Of a stretch of DNA of 64,000 nucleotides, positions 24,617-37,900 are shown piece by piece. How positions within the stretch are numbered: position 1 is the first letter of the stretch; every line of letters begins with the position of its first letter. This stretch comes from Tetradesmus obliquus (Eukaryota; Chlorophyta; Chlorophyceae; Sphaeropleales; Scenedesmaceae). Below the pieces are notes generated by a model that saw nothing but the letters and a program-made list of their open reading frames with translations, was not told the origin of the DNA and searched no databases. Where the stretch lies: assembly GCA_030272155.1 (NCBI GenBank), contig CP126200.1, forward strand, positions 4,092,001 through 4,156,000. The letters are read 5' to 3'. The translations under genes and the position numbers were made by a program.

Positions 24617-24921
24617 ATGGCGCCACGCGACCTCTGCTCGCTGCTATGCATGGCGTTCCTGGTTGGAACGTTTTCAGTGGCATTTGCGCAGGACGCCAAC
24701 CACGGCAAGCCACGTGACCGTCACAGGGTGGACCCCCTGTGGGCTCCCTCAGCAAACTCAACCCGAGCACCATGCACTACGAGCCCGTAAGAGTTTGGAC
24801 GCATGCTTTGATCATGAGCATATGCTCAGCAATGTGCGCTTGTCCCTGCTGCTGCTCCTGGATGCACCGCTTAGCACAACCAGCACCAAACGTAGCAGCA
24901 GCAACAGCAGCAGCAGCATCG

Positions 24922-24954
<33 letters not shown>

Positions 24955-25188
24955 GCAGCAGCTGTCATGCAGCAGCTGAAACTGTGGTGCTTGCTCACCT
25001 TCCTGCAGGTAACATCAGATAAGTCATACACCTACTACCGCATCAAGGTCAACCTCAACGAGGCCTTTTTTGACACCTTCACACCAGACCCCAAGGAGGC
25101 CCACCTTTCGTCAACGGTTGTCTCAGCAGATGTATTTGACAACAGCACCGGCATCAAGGTGCACCAGATACAGTATATGCACTGTGCT

Positions 25189-25237
<49 letters not shown>

Positions 25238-26322
25238 TTGCTTTGCAGTGGCACATGCAGCACTGCCTGCAGCAGCTGCCCATGTTTAGCATGCCAGGGC
25301 ATAGCAGAAGGTTGCCAGTGCTGGTGTAGCTGAAGGAACGCAATAGGACAGCAAACATCCTGACCCAGCTTGACCGTACCCACAGCGTCCAAGTCTTCAT
25401 TGTATGTAATGGTACAACAAGCAGTGCTTGAGCTGCTCCGATGTGTTACTCTTGCTGCTGTGTTGCATGCACGGCGCGCATCATATGTGTGAAACTTCAC
25501 AGTCCGCTGCTGCGTGCTGTGCAGGTTGGCACCTTTGATACTTCAAGCATATCTACATTTCTCCGCGTCAACAGTAAGCTGGTGAGACCACCAGCAATCA
25601 GTCGCAGATGCTGCGTATGTACAGGCCTAGCAGCTGCATCACTGTGGCAGCAGCATAGGCCGCACCTGCTGATATGCACAGGACACAGACAACAATACAT
25701 CGCGGCCACAGCAAGCACATCCTGCCTGAAGAAGCAGTGCATTGCCATCGAGCTATATGCAATGCCCTGTTTGTGGCGCTTTGTGCCTTGGTACGGCATA
25801 CAGCCTTGCTTTGGTGAATGGCACCCACTTGTGTAGGGGTGCTTGCGTGTCTTGCTGGTGACGGCATTGTCGTAGCCCTTCGGCAGTCAGGTTCACTTGA
25901 TTGCTGTGTATGGCCAGCCAGTAGGGCTTCACTCCCTCTGAAAACATAAGAAATTGGTCACTGGAGTCAATTGTGGCGCATCTGAAAGTATGTTGCTACT
26001 GCTGCTGCTGCTGCCGATGTTGGCATTGCCTGCTGCTTACAACGTACCAAAACGTGTGCCCCAGCAATGGCTGGCTACAATGGCAGTGGAGCTTGGGCCC
26101 AGCGGAGATGACACTTTATTTGTGTCAGCAGCGCTTGACCGCGCTAACCTGTTTCGAGATCCAACAGACTTTGACTGACCGACATTGACCCAGCCGTGGT
26201 GGGCGGCACGGGGCGCTACAAGGGTGCTACTGGGGAGGTGATCCACAGCGGCACGAGCGTGACTAGGCCAGACAATGTGTATGTGGCTGAAGTCGCGGTG
26301 CCGAGGTTCAAGCGCTTCTAAA
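24617..26322 (+). CDS. Putative secreted protein with dirigent/AOC-barrel-like C-terminus, model incomplete
   Basis: The ATG at 24617 (context AAAATCATGG) opens a signal-peptide-like segment (MAPRDLCSLLCMAFLVGTFS). In-phase exon candidates are 25009-25158 (DKSYTYYRIKVNLNEAFFD...), 25330-25401, 25525-25581 and a last exon ending TAA at 26322 with VVGGTGRYKGATGEV and RPDNVYVAEVAVPRFKRF. Known: VVGGTGxYxGAxG resembles the late strands of dirigent and allene-oxide-cyclase barrels; the rest gives no family signature, so this is tentative. Problem: the signal-peptide frame and the next coding stretch (GSLSKLNPSTMHYEP, ending 24786) are in different frames. Either a short intron ends at the acceptor CCGTCACAG (24724) or there is a frameshift. 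Exons between 25582 and 26180 are unresolved. Confidence 0.35.
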
Positions 26323-26624
26323 CCTGAGGAGACAGGAAACACAGTGTGTCAGGGTGCTGCTGCTGGTTGTGGGGGTATCTTGGCGCAGGTACATTGCAAG
26401 GTCTCCGCAAACGATGCGTTGTCACAACGGTGGCTACTAGTGGACACATGTGTTCACAGTCTGATTGGATAGAATTCTTCCCAGGCCTTCTGGGAACACT
26501 CCCTGGCCTGCCAGTGGTGCATAGGCACTGGTGGTGCAGCATATGCTTCCTGGCTGCTGCCGCATGCCAGGCGCCGAGTTGCAGCATGCTGTACCACCAC
26601 CAGAACACCGCGCATTTGCATAGG

Positions 26625-26687
26625 CACGAGTGTGCCTCGGCCAGCCAACGTTTTTGTTGCAGAGGTGGCCGTGCCGAGGCTTAAGTG
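26625..26687 (+). pseudogene. Duplicated 3' end of the preceding gene
   Basis: A second copy of the terminal coding segment reads GTSVPRPANVFVAEVAVPRL-K-stop, versus GTSVTRPDNVYVAEVAVPRF in the first copy about 350 bp upstream. No upstream GGTG motif copy was found. It is either a truncated duplicate or an alternative terminal exon. Confidence 0.7.
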
Positions 26688-28623
26688 ATTTTGAATTTGA
26701 GGCATATGCTATGTGGTACAGCGCTTGTGTTGCAGCTGCATCTGCTACTTGAAAGCAGCCGTGATCTTGCGACTAGCTTTGCTGATGGTAGCACGCCTAC
26801 CCGCGTGCTGTGGGGTGCTGCAGCCGTTGCAATGCATGCTGGCGCAACTTTGGTGCCTGGCCTCACAAACTTGACCTGCGTGACGTATATCCGTTGTGCA
26901 TGTTTGCATTAACATTACAGTTCAAGGTGAATGATCCGCCACAGCGCCACTGAAGCAGTAACACACGTCATTCTGCATGCATCCCGCCAGTCAAACTTGT
27001 GTATTGCATACTCATGCCGCAAAGCAGGAGTTGCAGCTGCAGCTGTTGCATCAAGCTAGAACGAGCTGGGCTGTTGACAGAGAGTTCGCCTATGGCATGT
27101 AAGCATGAAAAAATCCTGAGCACGTTTGATTGAAATGGGCGTCATACCGTAATCATGTTGTGTCCTCCTCATAATTGAGCTGGTGCTTGCTGTCCACTGC
27201 TGCTGTCCCCGCACATATGTGGCAGTATATGCTTCGCTGTAAGTTTGGACTTACTGCAAGCACCCACTTGTTGATATGTCTTTGCATTTGTTTTAAGATG
27301 CTGTGCTGGACATGATACCTGGTGTCACCTGCCGCATGACACATCATGACTGACGTACTCACAGGTGTCACATCATGTGTAACGGTTACACAACAGGCAT
27401 GTTTGAGCCGCCTTTGATCTTGATTGTGTATGTGCACCTGCTGCAGCACTGCAGCACTAGTGCTGCAACAGACAGCTGCCAGGTGCTCATGGCAGGGGCC
27501 CCCCAAGAGGTTCAGGGGTTTAGGGTTTGGGTGCGTGACTACAACGAACTGGCGCACTCAAATGTGCCGAGCTACTTCTGCAGATTGGAACCAGGGGCGT
27601 ACCGCGGTACAGTACGACCAGTGAGCACCCCACGTACATATGATTACCAACGCGAGATAGCTTAGGGCCGTTGTCACATTTCTAGCCAAACAACAGACCG
27701 AGTGCAACTGGGCAACCTCGCAATCCAATCAGCAGTACACATTATCAGAAATTTGCCACCTCCCTGGCAATGACAATGACAAACAGACACCCGTATGAAA
27801 TCATCCGATGTACACCCGACGGCCGGCCTTGCGTACAAGGGCGTGTCCCACTGAACTAAGCAATAGATGTGCGTCTTTGGGGGGCGCCATCTAGCCATGT
27901 GGGTACGCATTATGCTGCACTGCAATGTCTTGCTGCAACTCATAATACTGTACACCACCAGGTCACCTGATACCAAATGTATGTTGCATGACAGTACAGT
28001 GCAACTTGCATCCGTCGCGTCGACCACGCCTGAAACGCTGCAAAGCTTCAAGGGTGTACATTTAGAGTCTGCAAATGTACATGAAAACATCAAGCACTAT
28101 CTGTCTGCAGCAATCTTCATTCACAGAGTGTACAAAGGACAAACGCACAAAGACCAGGCACAGGCAAGCCCTGCGCCGGCAGCACCACACGTGCACAACT
28201 TGTGTGCAAGGGTCACACACAGCCCTCCACAGACACACCCGCTCTGCTACACATGACCACTGCATACAATGCTCAATACACTCTAGAACAACGATGTCAA
28301 TGCATGTACACACGTACACACACAAAGAGTAACGTTGTCCATGCATGTACACACGTAACACACACTGTTTGGCAAACAGCGGCAACTTCCGTGCCTGTGT
28401 CCTGTTGACGCAATTACTCGACGCAATGCCCAGCCACCAGCATGCAGGTGCACCGCTTGAGCACCTGACCGCCAGCAAAGACGGCGTTGATGCCAGGGCC
28501 TCAAAGGTGGTCGACGTGTTATCACATGTCAAGAATGCAAGCAGATGATGCACCTGCAGCTGCCCTGCTGGCTGCAGCAACAGCTAAAACATGCAGTGTA
28601 ACTTGTTGTGTACCCAGCGCCAC
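26688..28623. other. Convergent intergenic region
   Basis: No supported gene. An 18-mer GTGCAACTGGGCAACCTC at 27702-27719 also occurs at 24032-24049. Repeated words GTACACACGTA/CATGTACACACGTA occur at about 28300-28360. Confidence 0.55.
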
Positions 28624-29820
28624 TCACTGACCATCACCAGATACGCCCGCAACCTGCTGCTGCCGCTGCTGCTGCTGGGTGTAGCTTGCTGTGCTGTCCT
28701 GCTGATCGGCATCAGCTGCATCGCACTGTGCAGCACACACTAGCCCAGCTGGCTGCTGCAGCTGCTGGCTCAAGCTTGAGCTGCTGTGCTGCTGGCCAGC
28801 GTGCAGCAGCCTCACCACAGCCTTTGACTTGGTCAAAGCTCGCGCCCACAGCATCCTGCTCTTCAAGTGCTGCTGCTGCTGCTGCTGCTGCTGCTCCGCA
28901 GCACTAATGCTGCTGATGTTGCTGCTGCCAGCCGCAGCAGGACAAGCAGCTGCTGCTGCTGCCGCGGAGTCTGCAGCTGGCTGAACGGCCAACGCGTTGC
29001 TGCTGCGGCTCAGCCGCAGCATACCAGATGATGGCCGCAGCTGCATCACCGGAGAAGACCTGGTCTGCGTGCAAGTCCTGCTGACAGGACTACCAGCTTG
29101 GCTGCTGCTGCTGCCACCGCTGGCGCCGCCGCCGCCGCCGCTGCTGCTGCCGCCTTGCTGCGGCGGCCCGCTGGTGGACCGCCTGCTGCTGCTGCCAGGC
29201 TGCAGCGTGTTGCGTGACGCTAGGAACATGCGGTACTCTGGCGTGAAGTCATAGAAGCAGCTGCAGCAGACGCAGCGCGACTCAGCACCGCAGCCGCCGC
29301 TGGGTCCGTGTGGGCTGTATGCTGTGTGGGCCAGGCAGTACGCCTGCTGGCAGCGCCCGCAGTAGTGCCGCTGCTTCAGTGAGCGCAGGTGGCGCAGGTC
29401 AAACTGCTGAGTGCACCTGTGGTTAAGAGGCACGTGTTGCAATTGCGAGCAGGATGGGCGGCAGACGTCAGCGCTAGCGTAGAAGATGTGCGGGTAGATG
29501 GTGCATTGCAGCCTGAGCGCTTCCGCACCAGCAGCTGTTTGGTGCGCATCTGGACGCATCGAAAATGCACATATGGCGGCGCGGTACATGAGGAGCAGGG
29601 CAACAGCATACATGATGTCCTGCGCAGCACGCACAGGTTGAGTACCCTCTACTAGCACAGCTGTAGCAGTCCTCAACCAGCAAAGCTGTAGCAAGCGCAG
29701 CAGCCGCTGTGGCAACTCACCCGGGGTGTGCACAGCGCTTCTTGTTGGGCAGGCCAGCAGAGAGCAGCAGCTGCTGCTCAGGGCTGCCAATGTAGCACTG
29801 GCCGCCATGACAGCTGCCGT

Positions 29821-29851
<31 letters not shown>

Positions 29852-31272
29852 CTGCCCTTGAGACTTCACATGCGGGATCTGCAGCACATGCTGCTGCTGC
29901 TGAATGTCTGCATCTGGCGCAAGTGCCACAAACACAGCCTGAACATCAGCTTGCTGTCCAACCCCTGCTACTGCTGCTGCTGCAGGTGGCACGACAGCGC
30001 CCTGCCATGCGAAGCCATACATGCCTGCATATGGCCCAGCAGCAGCAGCAGCTGCATTATTGACAGGCACCATGCCTGCTGCTGCTGCTGCTGCTGGCAC
30101 TGCTGTGGCACTGTTGCCAGGGCTGCTGGGCAAACTCCGATGAAGCAGCGCTAGCTGACTGCGGCTCTTCTTCATGCCTCCTGCAGCTGCAGCCTCTGGT
30201 GAAGCAGCAGCATTGCCGGGCAGCCCGCAATCCCCTGTTAGTACCACACTGCCTGCAGACGGCAGTAGCTGCCCCACTTGTTCAGCAGTCAGGTGCAGTG
30301 GCAAGCCTATCGATGATGCATCCAATGCACCAGCAGGCACACCCAAAGTGCCAGCAGCAGCTGCATCAGCTGCTGCTGCACCAGTGCTGCTGGACGTCCG
30401 CGCCCTGCTGCTGCCACCGCTGCCGTTGCTGCTGCTGCTAGCAGACGCTCTGAGGGTGCGGCCGCCAAGAGCAGCAGCATCTGGCGAGCTACCAGCTAGC
30501 TCAACAGCTGCGCCTGCTGCTAGATGATCCTGCTCAGGTTCGCTGCTGCTGCTGATGCTGCTGCCCGCCCCAAGGTGCTGCAGGGCACGCTGCAGAGGCT
30601 CAGGTAGCAGCCGCAGCAGCTGCGCCAGCCCCAACGCCAGCTGATGCAGCACAGGCACAGGCAGCAGCCGCACACACACCGGCACCACAAGCAGCAGCAA
30701 GCTGTTGAGCAGGGCACGCAGCCAGCCGCCAATGTGGCTGGCAATGAAAGCAGCAGCAGACCACGAGCCTGCTGCTGCTGCTGCCTTGCCAGATGCACCT
30801 GCAGGGCTGCGGCGGTTGCTGCTGCTGACCTGTTCTTGAGAGCCCCCCAGGCCTGCTGCTGCGCCTGCAGCAGCGTGCATGCCAGCTAGCAGCTGCGCCT
30901 GAGCAACAATGCTTGCTGGGCTGCTGCTGCTGCTGCTGCTGCTGGGGCTGTGTCCTGCAAGTGCTGTGTCACCAACAACCCAAACAACGTTGGGCCCCTG
31001 ATGCGCCGCTGCTGCAGCCGCTGCCGGCGCTGTGCAGCTGCTGGCTACAATCAAAGTGTTGCTGCTGCACCCTGCTGCTGCAGGACTGTTGCCATCTGAA
31101 GCCACAGCAGCCGTGCTATCCTCAGGCGTGCAGAGGCTGTTGGTGTGGCCATAGCTTGCTGCAGCGCTGTCACTGCTGCAGGAGCCCATGTGCCTGACCA
31201 AGCCATTTGGTAGACCAGCAGCCGCACCCTGCTGCTGTTGCTGGTGGTGGTGCGGCTGCTGCTGCTGCTGTG

Positions 31273-31305
<33 letters not shown>

Positions 31306-33916
31306 TCATGGGCACCACCTTGTACGCCACATCCTGCTGCTGCTGATGCCCTGCAGCACCGGCTAGCTGCTGCTGCTGCTGCTGCTGCGAGCGTTCACCA
31401 ACCAACAGCGCCAGCTGTGCCGGCGGCCGCAACAGCAGCTGCTGTTGTTGCTGCTGCTGCTGCTGCTTGCCGGCATGCTGAATCAGCAGTACGTCACTGC
31501 TGTCAGCTGCCGCTGAGTTTGCAGCTGCAGCAGTCCTCTCCGCTGCATGAAAGCTTTTCTCATCTGAATCTGCCCCTGACCCAGTCCGGCTATTCACATT
31601 CTGCGCCTGTGCCTGTGCCGAATGTTGCCAATGCCGCCCTTGCTGTTGCTGTGCATCCTGCTGCTGCTGTGTCACTGCGCCCGCACCTGCTGCGGCTGCG
31701 GCTGCCTCATATCTGCTGCTGCTGCCAGGACCACCCAATACCCTCTCCACGACTACTTCATCACTGAATGCATAGGGTGACCTGCCGTACAAGTTCCACG
31801 CTGCTACGCGATACTGGTAGCTGCCAGGTTCACCAACTGCATCACTGAAGCGTGTCACAACCAGATCATCGAGCTCTGCAACTGGCTGCCATGCTGCAAC
31901 GGGGCTTGGCGGTGCCAGCGCGAAGCGCTCCAGCACATACTTGTGCAGCGGCGGCTCGCCAGGCGTGCTGGGGGACCTCCAGACGCACTGCACAATGCTG
32001 CTGCTGGTGGTGGTGCTGTTGCAGCTGAGGTGCGGGATGGGTCCGGGCTCCGCCCCGAGGCCCAGCATCTGGCGCTGCATCGCGCGAATGATCTTCTGGC
32101 GGTGCAGCAGGCTGACCACCTGCGCACGCAATTTGCAGCGGCAGCAGCAGCAGCATTACAGAGGACAAAACACAGTGTTCACTGCGCAACATTGCAACAT
32201 ACAAAAGGCATGAGCGTGTCAGCCAAGACGCTGCAACACGTGAATTGACAAGCGACGTTGCCTACAACACAGCGTCCAACATCCATGGGTCCCACGGGCA
32301 TGCCAATGGTTGCCTGCAATTTGCTGTGCAGGCGTGACATGTGGCAATGCTGCGAATAAATGTGCAGGCTGCAACTGGCCAGCTGTGCCAGATGCACTGC
32401 TGCTGCTGACTCACCAGCAGCTCTGCCTGCAGCAGCTGGCCACCATCGCTGACAAGCATGGGGAAATCATGCACCTGCAGGAAGGAGATGCGTCAGATGC
32501 GTCAGAGGTGAATCACTGAGCTGCAGACACAAGACTGCAGGTGGTGTGAACACGTAGCACAGCGCTGCGCGGACGGCCTGGCAACAGGCAGAGTGTTTGT
32601 AATGACGTGCATGAGCTGTTGCGGGAGCTACTGCAAGCTGGAGCTACTGCAAGCTGCACAGCCATGGCTGTTGCTGATGATGATGCTTCAGCAGCATATG
32701 TGCCGCATGGCTATTGCTGCTGCTGCTGCTGCTGCTGCTGCCGGCATAGAGAGTGCTTCGCATTGAAAAAATCGAGGTGCTGTCGGGTTGCGGGTTGTGC
32801 AGTAGCTGGTTGGTGCCCGTTGCTGCGGCTGCGGCTGGCAGTTTTGGCTTACAGTAATGGCGTTGTCTCTGAAAGCCTCTGCATACATGGGGAGTCCCAG
32901 GCTGTGTGTGATCCACTCCCACACCTTCACACCCTGCGGGTCCAGTCAAACAAATCGTACATTGGTTGGTTGAAAGACATTACTGGCAGCTGCTGATATC
33001 GCTGATGTCCTGACAAGGCACGGATGGCGTGTACGCTGGCACAACATGTGCCACCTGCCGCTGGTGAATCAATTGATATGCACAATGGCCAGCAACCTCC
33101 GCGCAACACCAAGCAGAAGCACCGCACAATAATTAAACCAACTCCACACCAATGCAGAACTATCGCCTTTGCACTGCTCGTGACCAGCTCAGGAGACATC
33201 TGCTGCATACATCATAACAGGATTGCACACAGCAACCCATAGCCGGCCGCATGTGGCTCTGTTGTTGTGCAGGCAAGCAATCTGGCGGCTCTCGTACCTC
33301 TAGCACCTTGTGCAGGTGCTGATCCAGTTCATTGACCGAAATGTCCAGCCCAGAATCTGCACCATCCAGCTTGCCAGTGACCTGCAGCAGTGTAACATTG
33401 CTTGCATTTACTGGTTGGTTTAACAGTCGGTTACGAACGTAATCACTTCTGTGCTGGGGTTGCAATGCGATTTCACTGCTTGGCTGCCAGCTTGCTGGCA
33501 GGTACTGTGCATCTTCCTACGCAGATGCCTTGGAGCGGTCAACAGCACTGCCGGTGGCAGCTTGCAGGACAAGCCATGCTGTGTGAGTCACGTTCTGTTT
33601 CCCTGTCAACTGCGTGGTGGTTGCTCTGGCGTGTCACCTGTGCAATGGCACGGTCCAGCTTCCTGCCCGTGTTGAAATTGGTTGTGCCCAGCTGCGCGCC
33701 AATGAAGTCCCTCAGCTCGCCAGCTTGCAGCTCCCCATCCTTGTCAACGTCCATGTTGTTGAACCAGCGCATCAGCATGCCACGTTGCTGCTGTGCACTG
33801 CCTGCAGGAGGCCTTGCTGTCCCTGCTGCCTGTGCTGCCCCTGCAGCTGAGGCTGTGCAGGTCAGCAGCAGCAGCCAGAGCGCCACCATGCAGCGGCTAG
33901 CACTGTTGAGAGACAT
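28624..33916 (-). CDS. Signal peptide-EF-hand-SAM-FN3-membrane-FYVE-like protein (STIM-like N-terminus)
   Basis: Minus-strand exons 33916-33638, 33381-33298, 32933-32853, 32474-32415, 32119-29721 and 29416-28624 give 1231 aa; the first five junctions are phase 0 or otherwise consistent. Order: signal peptide (about 1-28, VALWLLLLTCTASA); canonical EF loop DVDKDGELQAGE (56-67); a second, non-canonical acidic loop (99-111, DGADSGLDISVNE); SAM domain (about 123-190: VWEWITHSLGLPMYAEAF, then HRQKIIRAMQ) split over three exons; FN3 domain (about 192-297, ending YQYRVAAWNLYGRSPYAFSD); polyGln/Ser/Ala linker; hydrophobic segment (about 635-670); FYVE-like zinc finger (about 963-1018: CAHPGC, KQRHYCGRC, RCVCCSC). 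Inference: type I membrane protein with a lumenal Ca2+-sensing EF-SAM unit and a cytosolic lipid-binding finger. No exon-tail arrays are seen here. The start ATG at 33916 lies about 1 kb from the CPL gene on the other strand. Confidence 0.82.
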
Positions 33917-34902
33917 GCTGTATCAGCTGCCTCCGCTACGCTAGTGCAGGAGGGCCGGGGGGCATGTCTAGAAGAAAGCAGCAAGTCACTGGCACATCAC
34001 CAGGCCTGGCCTGAAGAAAAACGTACTATCTACATGATATACAACATGTGCAACACCGCGTTTCCTTGTTGGCCAGGCCACACTGATTGCAGGCTACGGT
34101 CAGCAGGACCTGAGCGTGAGTGCGAGAGTAGCATGCGAAAACGACAGTGATCAATGTGCGCTGATGAAAGACGATATGGACGATGGCCTCATGCGACAGC
34201 TGATTGCTGGGTTCAAGCACCACTATTCCGCACAGGTGACACGAGAGCCTCTTTCAAGCCTGAAGTTGGATGATGGTCACTGTATACCCATTCAAGTGCT
34301 GGTACTGCAAATTCAAAGTTGTCTGCTTCATTGCTTCCAACAGAGCAGCGACAACAGCAAACCTTGACGTCAACGGTGTCCTGCCGTGTAGCGGTCACTT
34401 CACCCAAGTAAAGTTGTAGAGCTTGGTTTTGAGGGACGCTGAGGAGGGCAAGGCGTGGGTGGTGCTCTGTGGCTTGGCTCTCCTGCTGCTGACCACCGAC
34501 GGTGGCAACATCCACCAGTATGCTAACAAGAACACCACCTCGTAAATTAAGCAAGCAACAGTAGCGCCCTCAGGGGCAGCAACGCCAGGCATGGCCAACG
34601 CAGCTGCACAACCAGCACCACTGCGCACACAGCTGCTCATGCCTGATGGCTCCGCACTCAAGGTCTTGTTCAAGGCCTGTAGACCCCTCGGCCCTGAGCT
34701 CAGCGGGGTTCTACAGCAGGACATCGTGCGCAGCTTCGGCCAATGGCGAGTAGCCGTGCTGCTGCTGCGCTGACAGCGCTTCATGTTGCGTGCCACTGGC
34801 CTTCCTGCCAGTCAATCCGCTGTTCGGTTCGATAACGTTTCGGATGACATGTAGAGCTGCAAAGCAGCGACATCTCACGGCATCACCCCTACCAACCTGC
34901 AG
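33917..34902. promoter_or_regulatory. Divergent interval between EF-SAM gene (-) and CPL gene (+)
   Basis: Probable shared promoter region, with the unresolved first exon of the CPL gene inside it. An ATG at 34591 opens a 60-codon frame (MANAAAQPAPLRTQLLMPDG), but none of its donors gives the phase needed by the exon at 34903. No TATA-like box was identified with confidence. Confidence 0.4.
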
Positions 34903-37900
34903 GTCTTATGCTGCTCCTGAGCACAACACACTGCCTCGGCCGCCCCCGTTGGCTGTCGCACACGTCCTAGCTGGAGGTATGTTCTTGTAGATGTGCTGGG
35001 CGCCAGAAGTTCGCCGTCCCAGCCCTGCATCCTGCATGCTGTGTTTGCTGCCGCTGCTGTCAGGCTGTTGGTTGAGGCCTTGTCAGTGTGCTCTGTTGCT
35101 TTTGACATGTGTTGTGCTTGATGCAGAGCGTGGACCTGATGTGCGCATGTGCGCTGATCCTGATGATGCCAGGTGAGCGCATATAGCCAATCGACAGATG
35201 CAGTTGTGGGTTCGATGTGCTGATCAAGTGCTGGTGCACTCCTCTGTCACACGCATGTCGCACTGTTAGCTGTCAGCTGCACACATGTCTCCACATGCTG
35301 CTCACTGTATGCTTCATGTCGCTCAAACAAGCTCATGTCGTGCATGTGCCTCACCGCATCTTTGTGTTGCCTGCATGTGCTTCCCGTTTGCACCATGTTG
35401 CCTGTGCAGCTCTGTGTCGGCTATGGAGACGGTGCACAAGGCCCAGCTTGAGAACCAGCAGACCATTGTGGTGCGCTTCGAAGCTTTGGATAAGGAGCTG
35501 GTGCTGGTTCCCGTGAAGGTCAAGACAGGTACACACAAGGGCTGGGCACTGCGCTTTTTTGTTGCCCTCTCAATCTAAACTTTGGTTGTTCTGGTTTGGG
35601 GTGTATTTTCGTTCAATTTTAGTGTGCATGTGTTCAATGTACACATTGGTGCTGTTTTCAAGCGTTTTTCTTGCTGAGTGTTTTGTCATACGTTGCACTA
35701 AACACTTTTGGTCATGCGGTGCACTGCGCCCCATCTGCGGCTGGTGTTGGGCCTGCTAAACTTGGACGGCACAGCAGTGGCTGATAATCAGCCCTGATAG
35801 AGGCGCTCAACATGCTTTTTCATCTGTCATGCTCGTGTGTTGTTACTGGGCGTTCCCACAACCCTGTGGCATTTTCCTGCAAGTGCTGTTGTTGGTGTTG
35901 CACTTGTTGGCATCACCATGACTGGTCACCCGCATCCGCACCATTTCGTCTCTGTTTTAGTTCTTCAAGTGCTGCTCACTGAGCTATACTGCCGCTTGGC
36001 AGGCATGCTGTTTTCAGCTTCGTCTGATTGAAGCATGTGCTTTGGCAAGTCTCCTGCCAGCGGTGATGTCTGTTCTCACCTGCAGGATGTCACGCACAAC
36101 AGCGAGTGTTGCAACATATCGTTTGGGGTCCTGTCATGGTGTATTCTGTGTTGTTGTCTGTTTACGAGGACCCACGCATATTGTGCTGTTGCAGAGTGGG
36201 CACTGAACATACATGGTTACATGCATGCCTTTAACAAGCTTCCTGCTGCACTGCTGCTACATCTGCTGCTTTGACCAATCACATCCCATCGCAACCCACA
36301 CAGGCAAGGCAACGTATGCAGCAGCATATTGGGGCTACATGGTGCCTGCACACCTGCTGAGCCTAGCTGCTGGCGTGATGCACTTCAGCAGGCTGATGCT
36401 CGTGTTTGACCTGGATGAAACGCTGCTGATGGCGCACACAGTAGACAGCCTGGCGCAGCGCATCCGCAGGGTCAATGCTACAAGGTGAGAGCAGGGGGTG
36501 TGCTTGCAGGAAAACAACATGTGGCAGCGAAGGACTTGGCGTCATCGTTCTGCTGCTCCCTTGCAGGAACACAGATGCTTGCAGGACTGTTGTCTTGCAG
36601 GATGAGTCATGCTGGGGAGGGGGATGACGACTTTGATATGCGTGCATGCATACGCTGGGGCGTGCAATGCTGCCAACACTGCTGTTGGAGACGGGTGCTG
36701 CAACGGCTGCAGAATGTCTTTGGGAGGGTTGGGTGCTGGGAACCACAGTAGCCATCGGGGCAGGTGCAGGGGTTGCGCCCCGGCTGCAGTTGAGCAAGCA
36801 TATGCTTGCTGCTCTTTTATACTCTGCTTGTCTTTCCATGTGTGGAGTGCCTGGCAGTACAAGCCTTGCTGTAAAAACCCTAAGTTTAGACTAGTTGCCT
36901 TACTGTTTTTTCATGTCAATTACGTGCATCACTGATGCCATGTTGTGCGTGGCATTGCGGGGAACGTTTATCCTACTACTTTTGAGAAAGCGGGTGTGGT
37001 TGGCAGAAATGCAGGTGTTGTAGCTGCCTGGTTACACCAGCAGCGGGCTCAGACCAGCAACAATCTGTGGCTGTCATCCGTCTGCTGTGCTTTTTGCACA
37101 GCCTTCCTATCTCTGCCCTGATAGGATTATGTTGCGTGCTTGTCACTTCTTCAGCAGAGTCGCGCGCGCACGTGCAGCACCTGTTGCACCCAGGATTGCT
37201 GCAGCTGCCGGCATGTATGGTTGAAGTGACTGTTTTGTTGCAAGCTGCCATTGCTTCAACCGTGCCTCTGCCACACCTGGCGTGTGCCCCAGCAGTACCT
37301 TGCCTCTGCAAAATGCAACACAGAGACGACTCGCAAGTTGCAGCCGACAGCACTGAGCTTAAGGGGCCCCCTTGACAGCAGCTTGCAGCAGTTTCGATGC
37401 TGCAAGCTGCTGCAGCAGCTGCCTTTTGTTTGTCTGCTTGTATAGTTTGTTTTTTCCCGTTTCCCTGATACACAAAGGCGCTGCACTTGCAAGTGATGCA
37501 CTTGCTGCTCCTTCACAAGTGGTGTGCTGGTGCTCAGCCTGCGCAGCCTACATGGCAGAAGACACACTGCCGCCTTCTTGGGCGGTCTCAGATACTCTCC
37601 CGCGTGCCCTCCGTGCTTCTTGTCCCTGAGCGGCGCCTGTGTGTGTTTGTTGCCTCGCTCTCTCGCCCTCTGTTATGCGCGCCTCAACACAGATTATCCC
37701 TGAGCATGCAGGGACGCAGCCTAGTGCTGCAGCCCCACCTGTCTTGCGCTGCTCTATCTTGTGCGCGGTTTGATGTGTATGTATTGCTCCATCTGTATCG
37801 CATGTCCTGTTGTCTGTGTTCCCGTACTTGGATGCACACACCGCCAGCACATGCGGCGGGTGTGCCTCATTCTGAGCCACACCAGGAACAGGCAATGTCT

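Noticed and set aside
27375..27665. 96-codon plus-strand open frame
   Set aside because: No recognisable domain and no phase-consistent neighbour exons.
34591..34773. ATG frame as first exon of the CPL gene
   Set aside because: None of its GT donors gives the phase required by the exon at 34903; kept only as a possibility in the promoter entry.
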